Of a DNA stretch of 48,073 bases, positions 26,201 through 31,109 are shown one piece after another. Each line of letters starts with the position of its first letter. Position 1 is the first letter of the stretch. Source of the stretch: Rubrivivax sp. (GTDB taxonomy: Bacteria; Pseudomonadota; Gammaproteobacteria; Burkholderiales; Burkholderiaceae_C). The stretch lies in contig JAIXTY010000287.1 of NCBI GenBank assembly GCA_027483705.1, positions 1 through 48,073 on the forward strand, given 5' to 3'. Position numbers and translations under genes: made by a program. Below the pieces are notes generated by a model. The model saw nothing but the letters and a program-made list of their open reading frames with translations. It was not told where the DNA came from and ran no database searches.

Positions 26201-26614
26201 TTCGAGCCAGGCGTGGGCGGGGCGGTCGGCTTCATCCGCCCCGGCCGGCCACAGCCCCGGCAGCAGGGCCTGCCACGACGCCGGCGTGTCCGCGTCGGCC
26301 CAGGCGGGCTGCAGCTCGTGGCTCACGCCGTGGGCCAGCGCCACCTGGGGACCGTCGAGCACCAGCAGCGCGGCGCCGCTGGCGTCCTGCAGCCGCTTCA
26401 GCCGCTGGCGCAGGTTGGCCAGCGCGCCGGCCGGCGTGGCCTGCGGCCACAGCCACGTGGCCAGCACGGGCCGGGCCTGCGGCCCGTCCAGCAGCAGCCG
26501 CGCCAGCAGCAGGGCGGCGCGCGGCGGCAGCGCCAGCCGCGCGCCGCCCCGCAGCAGCAGGCCCGGCTGTGCCCCGAGCTCGATGTGCAGCGTGTGCGCT
26601 GCCGACGTGTCCAC
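23222..26614 (-). CDS. BTAD/AAA/TPR transcriptional regulator (SARP-LAL type), 1130 aa
   Basis: A very large regulator. Residues 1-100 form a short winged-helix-like part (VLATWLWPQAT, then LRQRLKRLQ), and residues 130-235 a bacterial transcriptional activation domain of helical repeats (LARWLVADDPDDADALRGLMRL, LQAYQAHARRLQRELGDEPD). An AAA/STAND ATPase has Walker A GPGGVGKT (292-299) and Walker B VWIDD (388-392). The C-terminal 500 residues are TPR-like repeats. The start is GTG 26614. It is paralogous to the gene at 31110-34415 (same architecture and WLWPQ signature). It faces the RCC1/Ig lipoprotein gene tail to tail; a functional link is only inferred. Confidence 0.88.
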   Translation of the reverse strand: MDTSAAHTLHIELGAQPGLLLRGGARLALPPRAALLLARLLLDGPQARPVLATWLWPQATPAGALANLRQRLKRLQDASGAALLVLDGPQVALAHGVSHELQPAWADADTPASWQALLPGLWPAGADEADRPAHAWLEAARHTLRRQRRQHGAARLRQLEEAHDPDAALPLARWLVADDPDDADALRGLMRLHHARGEPGLALQAYQAHARRLQRELGDEPDALTAALADTIVRAATAASPRPPFAGPAAWLPADHPHWALLGRPPQRVQRDAAWQHLQALAQNGGTAWLLGPGGVGKTRLAHDFCETLAAPLRLACPPGQQAVPYALLAACVRQRLAQAQALPAGPRAELARLVPGLGAPPAAPLQPLSLQQALVALFAQAPVPDAVWIDDLHHADAASLELLPAVLAGLRCVLLALRPDQAGEPLQAWFGAGGDEAQRIELGAFSPEGVAELLAQIGLPGMVPADWAPLLWRHTGGHPFLLLETLRQLARGPRPASTEPPERLPSPPRLLELLQQRLAALSAPARRLAEVAALAGEHFQARLATALLQGDTPAAGEAWAELQACGYLVGAEFGRGRLHDLVAEAVRAALPAPRAAQLHRELAIELKALGHVPAAHLAQHWAEAGEPQRAARLHLRAAAEAQRLSRVGERVAQLDRAAAQWALAHQPARAFDARAQAAEVRITSQQLQAGLEQAQALLEAAQQPLQRAAAQRLLAMAHTYGYQHAPALRWAAEAHASALALQRHGWQADAAGLAAVAAANLRRHDEARAWLALELAVPAGEGGWKSEISRRSTRLAAHSNLGQPELARQALDEALQLSDRPEARPEHAALLANAAALAVQWGLPEMGLQRASQAAMLAHPQATGGGAITSLNAELHVGLHLMMLGRFGEALQRLEGACQRAEDPALRHVLRVLEAHLAWLWVQLGQPARALQLLQAQQADLKPAQHMRRWALRVDVQRLNGITGLLPPAPAEVAAEPGTAAAYQLAVLAAQPAAERAPALQALHGRLQDAGLLGGAAWVRLQWLEAQHEQGSEGSAPPGDGAAAVQALWQAVQQRHCLAAYRPELLMRLAVLWQKLGHAQAAQPVLAAARQWVQRAADGLAGTPWRENFLQRNLVNVALLRGPSATQSP
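23226..23240. terminator. Short hairpin whose loop is the lipoprotein stop codon
   Basis: GGCGAC (23226-23231) and GTCGCC (23235-23240) form a 6-bp stem, and the three-base loop is exactly the TGA stop of the plus-strand gene. It lies in the overlap of the two convergent genes and may weakly terminate both. Confidence 0.35.
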
Positions 26615-26675
26615 CGCTTCCCCACCCCATCCTGTTCGACGCGGCGCCCGGTGGGCGCAGGGGTGCGAGGCTAAT

Positions 26676-26692
26676 GGGGCGGCTGTTGCCCC
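26676..26692 (-). terminator. Hairpin after the DUF1579-like gene
   Basis: GGGGC (26676-26680) and GCCCC (26688-26692) form a 5-bp stem with a 7-base loop, about 50 bases after the minus-strand stop at 26742. It is a possible terminator separating that gene from the downstream BTAD regulator. Confidence 0.35.
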
Positions 26693-26703
26693 TGGGTGAC
26701 AGC

Positions 26704-26727
26704 GGGTCGGTTGGCGGGTCGGTTGGC
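26704..26727. repeat. 12-base tandem repeat upstream of the BTAD regulator
   Basis: GGGTCGGTTGGC occurs twice in direct tandem (26704-26715, 26716-26727), about 90 bases upstream of the GTG of the BTAD/AAA regulator. Direct repeats are the usual binding sites of SARP/BTAD-type regulators, so autoregulation is possible but unproven. Confidence 0.45.
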
Positions 26728-26741
26728 GGAGTCAGGCAGGT

Positions 26742-27368
26742 TCAGCCGACTCGCCGCCAATGCATGACCCAGTCGTGCGCCCAGGTCTTGCCCCTGTCGG
26801 CCGAGTACACCTGCCGCCAGCGGCACACGCCGTCGCCGATGCGGTCCCAGATGCCCATCGAGTGCATCGTCTGGCCGTTGTCGTCGTAGGTGCTGGCAAA
26901 GAGCCCCTCGCCGTTCTCGAAGCTGCCGGTCTGCCCCGGCGTGGTGACGACGCCGCTCTTGGCGTTGACCCAATGGTCGGACCACTGCCGCTGGGCGACA
27001 TCGAGCATGCGCAGGCCCAGGCCGCTGAAGTCGCGCGCCGGGATCAGCAGCTCCTCGACATGGCCGACGCCGGCCAGGATGGTCCAGCAGCGGGCCTCGC
27101 CGTCGAAGCGGTCCCAGGTGTCGCCGCGACGCTTGAGGTGGCGGATGCGCCAGCGGCAGTCGAGAAAGCCGAAGTCGCCGGGCTTGCCGGGCGTGGCGGT
27201 GGCCGGCAGTGGGGGCACGGGGTCGAAGCGCGGGACTTCGGCGTCGATCATCGAGTCGTCGAGCATGGGGTTCTCGGGGGTCTGGCGGGCTTGGGTGAAG
27301 GCGGTGCGGGGTGCCAGCCACGCCACGGCCAGGGCGGCGATCACGGGGCGGCGGGGCGATGGCGTCAT
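26742..27368 (-). CDS. Secreted DUF1579-like protein, 208 aa
   Basis: The protein has an N-terminal signal-like segment (MTPSPRRPVIAALAVAWLAP, cleaved near AFTQA). A compact beta-rich domain of about 150 residues follows, with blocks WDRFDGEARCWTILAG, ARDFSGLGLRMLD, SDHWVN and NGQTMHSMGIWDRI. This resembles the DUF1579/lipocalin-like proteins often found beside YafY-type regulators; no enzymatic residues can be assigned. ATG 27368 is chosen, while ATG 27377 is also in frame. It diverges from the WYL regulator at 27423, with a palindrome between them, so it is probably repressed or activated by that regulator. Confidence 0.75.
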   Translation of the reverse strand: MTPSPRRPVIAALAVAWLAPRTAFTQARQTPENPMLDDSMIDAEVPRFDPVPPLPATATPGKPGDFGFLDCRWRIRHLKRRGDTWDRFDGEARCWTILAGVGHVEELLIPARDFSGLGLRMLDVAQRQWSDHWVNAKSGVVTTPGQTGSFENGEGLFASTYDDNGQTMHSMGIWDRIGDGVCRWRQVYSADRGKTWAHDWVMHWRRVG

Positions 27369-27392
27369 GGCGCGCATCGTGCCGGGCCAAAC

Positions 27393-27409
27393 CTGACACC
27401 GGATGTCAG
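27393..27409. promoter_or_regulatory. Palindromic operator between WYL regulator and DUF1579-like gene
   Basis: CTGACA (27393-27398) and TGTCAG (27404-27409) are perfect inverted arms with a 5-base spacer (CCGGA). The element lies in the short gap between the divergent starts and just upstream of the TAATCT hexamer before the regulator. It is the expected place for an autoregulatory operator of a dimeric YafY/WYL protein. Confidence 0.6.
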
Positions 27410-27410
27410 C

Positions 27411-27416
27411 TAATCT
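27411..27416 (+). promoter_or_regulatory. -10-like hexamer TAATCT six bases before the WYL regulator ATG
   Basis: TAATCT is followed by six bases and ATG 27423, and no Shine-Dalgarno sequence is present, so the transcript may be leaderless. The palindrome at 27393-27409 occupies the region just upstream and could block RNA polymerase. Confidence 0.45.
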
Positions 27417-27422
27417 GCGGCC

Positions 27423-28430
27423 ATGCGTTCGAGCCGGCTGCTGTCGATCCTGCTGCGCCTGCAGCTGCGCGGGCGCGTGCCGGCGGCCGAGCTGGCGCGC
27501 GAGTTCGAGTGCTCGGTGCGCACCGTCTACCGCGATCTCGACGCGCTCAGCGCCGCCGGCGTGCCGGTGCATGCCGAGCGCGGGCGCGGCGGCGGCATCG
27601 TGCTGGCGCCGGGCTGGCGCACGCAGTTGACGGGGCTGACGGGTGCCGAGGCGCGCAGCCTGCCGCTGGCCGGCCTGTCGGGCGCCGCGCGCGACCTGGG
27701 CCTGGCCGGCGAGACCGCCGACGTGCAGCTCAAGTTGCTGGCCAGCCTGCCGCCCGACGCGGCGGCCGACGCCGGGCGCATCGCCGAGCGCTTTCACGTC
27801 GACCCGCTGCCCTGGTACCACCGGCCCGAGGCGCTGCCGCTGCTGCCGGTGCTGGCCGCCGCGGTGTGGCAGGGGCAGCGGGTGCGCATCGCCTACGACA
27901 GCTGGCAAGGCCACGCCGAGCGCACGCTGTCGCCGCTGGGGTTGGTGCTCAAGGGCGGGCTCTGGTACCTGGTGGCGCGGGCCGCCGGCCGCGGCGCGAA
28001 GGCCGCACCGCGCACCTACCGCGCCAGCGGCATCCGCAGCCTGCGCGTGCTGAATCAGCCGGCGCAGCGGCCAGCGGGTTTTGTGCTGGCGGCGCACTGG
28101 CCGCAGGCGGTGGCCGAGTTCGAGGCGCGGCTGATGGCCGGGCGCGCGCAGGTGCGCCTCTCGCCCGAAGGCCTGCGCATCCTGCGCGCGGTGCAGCCGG
28201 CCGCGGCCGAGTGGGCCGAACGCACGCAGCGCCCGGCCCGCGGCGCTGCCGGCCGCGCTGGCTGGATCGAGGCCGAACTGCCCACCGAGCCCGACGCCTA
28301 CGCCGCGCGGCAGCTGCTGCGGCTGGGCACCGAGGTGGAGGTGCTGTCGCCGGCGGCGCTGCGGGCGGCGGTGGCGCAGGAGGCCGCGGCCGTCGCGCGG
28401 CGGCATGGGCGCCGGCGCCCCCCTGACTGA
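27423..28430 (+). CDS. YafY/PafC-type HTH-WYL transcriptional regulator, 335 aa
   Basis: The N-terminal winged helix (residues 1-60) contains AAELAREFECSVRTVYRDLDALSAAGVPV, the usual DeoR/HTH_11-type recognition helix of this family, followed by the glycine-rich wing (GRGGGIVLAPG). A WYL-type domain (about 140-235) has the strand RIAYDSWQG and LSPLGLVLKGGLWYLVA, where the eponymous W-Y-L is seen. A WCX extension completes the protein. Such regulators bind ligands or nucleic acid through the WYL fold. A palindrome directly upstream and the divergent small secreted gene suggest local control. The C-terminus is strongly Ala/Arg-rich. Confidence 0.92.
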   Translation: MRSSRLLSILLRLQLRGRVPAAELAREFECSVRTVYRDLDALSAAGVPVHAERGRGGGIVLAPGWRTQLTGLTGAEARSLPLAGLSGAARDLGLAGETADVQLKLLASLPPDAAADAGRIAERFHVDPLPWYHRPEALPLLPVLAAAVWQGQRVRIAYDSWQGHAERTLSPLGLVLKGGLWYLVARAAGRGAKAAPRTYRASGIRSLRVLNQPAQRPAGFVLAAHWPQAVAEFEARLMAGRAQVRLSPEGLRILRAVQPAAAEWAERTQRPARGAAGRAGWIEAELPTEPDAYAARQLLRLGTEVEVLSPAALRAAVAQEAAAVARRHGRRRPPD

Positions 28431-28503
28431 AGGGTCCGCCTCCCCCCAGCCCACGAACCCGCCCGTGCCGGCGCCGCGGAAAAATCGGGTTCGTCTGGAC
28501 CCT
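28431..28503 (+). promoter_or_regulatory. Large nested inverted repeat before a PEP-CTERM gene
   Basis: Two nested perfect inverted repeats occur here: outer AGGGTCC (28431-28437) with GGACCCT (28497-28503), and inner ACGAACCCG (28453-28461) with CGGGTTCGT (28486-28494). The inner loop is 24 bases; the left side has a 15-base bulge and the right side 2 bases. It begins right after the WYL gene's stop and ends 20 bases before ATG 28524. It could be a terminator, a structured leader or an operator pair. Confidence 0.55.
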
Positions 28504-28523
28504 GTTTCGCAAAGGCCCGCCCG

Positions 28524-29156
28524 ATGAAGCTGCCCACCATCCCGTTGCGCCGCACCCTGATCGCCGCCACGCTGGCCGCGGCCCTGCCGGCCACCGTGCA
28601 GGCCAGCACCACGGTCACCATCGAGTCGATGGGCTTCACGGCCAACAACAACATCATCCAGACAGCGCTGCCGTTCTTCGGCAGCACGCCCGAGGTCACG
28701 CTGAACTGGGATCCGCTGCCCGGCGGCGGGGGCACGCTGCTGAACTGGCTCGACTCGTACTCCGGCCGCGCCGCAGCCTATTGCGGCAGCGGCGTCGACT
28801 GCCGGCTTGACCTGCTGGCCAACGCCGGCTCGGTGGTCACGCTCGACAGCTTCTGGCTCGGCGGCTGGCCCAACACCAACCGGCAGATCGCCTGGTCGGT
28901 GATCGACCTGGGCACCGGGGATGTGCTCGCTTCGGACACGCCCACGGGCCCCAACGTTCCCGGCGTGGGCGGCACGACGGTGATCCTATTCGCCAGCTCG
29001 GCCACCGGGCTGCGCATCCAGTTCGGGCCTGATGGCTTCAACGGCGGCATCAACGACATCACCTTCAGCGCCACGCCGGTGCCCGAGCCGGGCAGCTGGG
29101 CGTTGTGGCTGGCGGGGCTGGGTGGGGTGGCTCTGGTGGTGCGGCGGCGGCGCTGA
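28524..29156 (+). CDS. PEP-CTERM sorting domain protein, 210 aa
   Basis: The signal peptide (residues 1-28, ALPATVQAS) is followed by a beta-rich secreted domain of about 150 residues. The C-terminal sorting signal comprises TPVPEPGSW, a hydrophobic helix (ALWLAGLGGVALVV) and RRRR at the very end. It contains two Cys (around YCGSGVDC) that could form a disulfide. The middle does not match a family I recognise. The gene lies 93 bases after the WYL regulator on the same strand, separated by the nested inverted repeat, so it is probably transcribed or attenuated independently. It converges with the PEP-CTERM gene at 29168. Confidence 0.9.
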   Translation: MKLPTIPLRRTLIAATLAAALPATVQASTTVTIESMGFTANNNIIQTALPFFGSTPEVTLNWDPLPGGGGTLLNWLDSYSGRAAAYCGSGVDCRLDLLANAGSVVTLDSFWLGGWPNTNRQIAWSVIDLGTGDVLASDTPTGPNVPGVGGTTVILFASSATGLRIQFGPDGFNGGINDITFSATPVPEPGSWALWLAGLGGVALVVRRRR

Positions 29157-29158
29157 GC

Positions 29159-29177
29159 GGCGGCTCCTCAGGCCGCC
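29159..29177. terminator. Hairpin between two convergent PEP-CTERM genes
   Basis: GGCGGC (29159-29164) and GCCGCC (29172-29177) form a 6-bp stem, and the 7-base loop contains the minus-strand stop codon (29168-29170). It is a probable bidirectional terminator, with no T-tract. Confidence 0.4.
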
Positions 29178-29857
29178 TTCACCCCACCCCTGCGCCACGC
29201 CAGCGGCAGCAGCCCCAGCCCCAGCATCATCCACGCCGCCGGCTCCGGCACAGGCGCGGTCACCAGCGTCAGCTGCGCAAAGCCCACCACCGCGTCGTCG
29301 CCGTACTGGAAGGGCAGCTGCCCGCCGCGGCTGGCCATGTAGTTGAAGAGCTCGGTGCCGTTGACGCCGACGTTGGCGATCAGGTCGGTGCTGATGCTGC
29401 CCATCTGCCAGGTGCCGAGGGTGCCGCTCAGGAACTCGGGGATCACCCAGCCCGGGAACACGCCGCTGGTGCCGTCGGTGGCGAAGGTGATGTCGGTCCA
29501 GGGGCCGACGCCGGCGATGAAGAACTGCGTCGCCAGGCGGAAGCTCAGCCGCGCCTCGACGATGTGGCCATCCGCCAGCGCCGCGGCGTACTCGGGGTGG
29601 CTGCTGAAGTCGAAGGTCCAGCGCGTGGTCTCGTCGACGCCGTCGCCGGTGACATGGCCCGGGCCCGCAGCGGGATTGGCCAGGATGGTGAAGTCGCCGT
29701 TGACGAGGTTGAGCGACGCGTCCACCGGCGCCGACGGAATGGCCTGCGCGGCAAACGCCGAGGCAACGATGGTGGCGGCCTGCGCCGGGAGGCTGGCTGT
29801 CAACATGAGTGGCAGCGCCAGCAGGGCGGCCGTGGATGCGGTGGGACGGTTCTTCAT
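29168..29857 (-). CDS. PEP-CTERM sorting domain protein, 229 aa
   Basis: A secreted protein with a signal peptide ending SLPAQAA, a domain of about 180 residues (blocks TRWTFDFSSHPEY, VEARLSFRL, GVNGTELFNYMAS) and a PEP-CTERM signal: APVPEPAAW, a hydrophobic segment (MMLGLGLLPLAW), then RR and a short tail. The motif has Ala after PEP instead of Gly or Ser. The start ATG 29857 has GGAGAA upstream and overlaps the stop of the preceding PEP-CTERM gene (ATGA), so the two are translationally coupled and probably act together. It is the last gene of a run that begins with the BTAD regulator at 34415. The function is unknown. Confidence 0.9.
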   Translation of the reverse strand: MKNRPTASTAALLALPLMLTASLPAQAATIVASAFAAQAIPSAPVDASLNLVNGDFTILANPAAGPGHVTGDGVDETTRWTFDFSSHPEYAAALADGHIVEARLSFRLATQFFIAGVGPWTDITFATDGTSGVFPGWVIPEFLSGTLGTWQMGSISTDLIANVGVNGTELFNYMASRGGQLPFQYGDDAVVGFAQLTLVTAPVPEPAAWMMLGLGLLPLAWRRGGVKAA

Positions 29858-30810
29858 GGGTTCTCCGGGTGGATGGATCGGCGGAACTGCAGCAGGCCCG
29901 CGGCGCCGGCCAGCATCAGCAGCCAGCTCGCGGGTTCGGGAACGGGGGGCGGTGCAACGACGGGCGAGGTCCAATCCATGCCGCTGGCGCTGCTGATCGA
30001 GTACGGCACCGGGCTGCCACCGGCCAGCACGGCCGAGATGCCCTGCCAGCTGAGCTCGTTCAGGTATGCGAACGAGCCGGTCAAGGGATCGAACGACGCC
30101 ACCGAGGCCGTGTTGGCGCTGGTCAGCGCGAACACGCCCAGCTCGAACGGCGTGCCGAAGACGAAGCCGGCGCTCAGCACCACGAGTTGATCCACCGTCT
30201 CGTCGTACGGAAAACCACCCTGCCCCTGGCCCGCCCACATCACGCCAGGCATGGGCGCCCAGGGCACGCCGTGCGCCGCCAGCCGGAGGCTGGCCGAGAC
30301 GTTGCCCGCCGGGATGCCCTTGAGCTGGGCGTTGACGTGGACGACGAGATCGATGCGCCCGGCTTGCCCGGCCAGGCCGGGCGAGGAGATGGTCACCAGG
30401 TCTTCCCAACCAGCGGTGGCCAGCGCGGCCGGAAAGGGCGCGGTGTTGCGGCCGGTGAAGTCGCTGCGCGCCCGCGCCCAGCCCATGCCCGCCTCGGCCT
30501 GGGCCAGCGCGGTGACGTCGGCCGTGGGCGATGGATCGGTGAACAGCGCCGAGGACTGCTGCGTGCCGGCCAGGCCGAAGTCGCTCTGGCAGTTGTAGGC
30601 GGCGGTGCTGAAGAAGAACAGGTCGCCGGGCACCACGCCCGCGGCACTGACACCCGGGTTCATGCCGCCGCAGGTGCTGGTCATGGCGGCGGGTGCCACC
30701 AGGGCCTGGCGGCTGATCTGGCCATCGACCGCGGCGTGGGCCGGCGCCGTGATGCCCAGCGCCAGCAAGGCGGCTGCGGCGACCAGGGTCAAGGGAGCGC
30801 GGGTGTGCAT
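29854..30810 (-). CDS. PEP-CTERM sorting domain protein, 318 aa
   Basis: The signal peptide (to about residue 27, APAHAA) is followed by a secreted domain of about 250 residues that I do not recognise. It contains TSTCGGMNPG near the N-terminus, AYNCQSDFGL, a strand-rich middle (RIDLVVHVNAQLKG) and VSASLRLAAHG. The C-terminal signal is PPPVPEPASW plus a hydrophobic helix (LLMLAGAAGLLQF), RR and a tail ending HPENP. The two Cys may form a disulfide. It is coupled (ATGA overlap) to the next PEP-CTERM gene and follows the 73-residue protein by 13 bases. It is part of the run downstream of the second BTAD regulator. Confidence 0.9.
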   Translation of the reverse strand: MHTRAPLTLVAAAALLALGITAPAHAAVDGQISRQALVAPAAMTSTCGGMNPGVSAAGVVPGDLFFFSTAAYNCQSDFGLAGTQQSSALFTDPSPTADVTALAQAEAGMGWARARSDFTGRNTAPFPAALATAGWEDLVTISSPGLAGQAGRIDLVVHVNAQLKGIPAGNVSASLRLAAHGVPWAPMPGVMWAGQGQGGFPYDETVDQLVVLSAGFVFGTPFELGVFALTSANTASVASFDPLTGSFAYLNELSWQGISAVLAGGSPVPYSISSASGMDWTSPVVAPPPVPEPASWLLMLAGAAGLLQFRRSIHPENP

Positions 30811-30823
30811 CGGGACGTGCCTT

Positions 30824-31045
30824 TCAACGGATGCCGGGGTGGGGGGTGTCGTCGAGCTGCGCCAGCCAGCGCATCAGCGCGGGCAGGGTGTCGAAGTGGC
30901 AGGGCGATGCGGTGGCGGCGGCGGTGCCGAAGGGCCGCAGGTCGGCCTGCCAGGGCGAGCCGTCGCCGCTGCGGTGCAGCGCCAGCAGCCAGCCGTCGGC
31001 GGCGGCGGCCGGGCGGGCTGCGCTTGGCGTGTCTGACGGGTTCAT
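30824..31045 (-). CDS. Small protein of unknown function, 73 aa
   Basis: A soluble protein with no signal peptide or membrane segment. After a low-complexity start it has a compact pattern: DGWLLALHRSGDGSPWQADL, then a strand and a helix (FDTLPALMRWLAQLDD), ending in the short tail HPGIR. This reads as a small alpha/beta domain of about 55 residues. The start ATG 31045 has AAGGGAG at good spacing. It lies 64 bases after the BTAD regulator and 13 bases before a PEP-CTERM gene, all on the minus strand, so it is probably part of the same unit. I do not know the family; a modulator or chaperone role is only a guess. Confidence 0.7.
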   Translation of the reverse strand: MNPSDTPSAARPAAAADGWLLALHRSGDGSPWQADLRPFGTAAATASPCHFDTLPALMRWLAQLDDTPHPGIR

Positions 31046-31109
31046 GCCGGGCTCCCTTCCACCGCTCGGTGCCCGCCCGGAAGAGGCGGCCGCTGCGATG
31101 GAACCCAGC

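Noticed and set aside
23138..26674. An 1178-codon plus-strand frame opposite the first BTAD/AAA regulator
   Set aside because: The translation is Gln/Arg/Gly-rich with no recognisable motif; the minus-strand frame holds intact Walker motifs.
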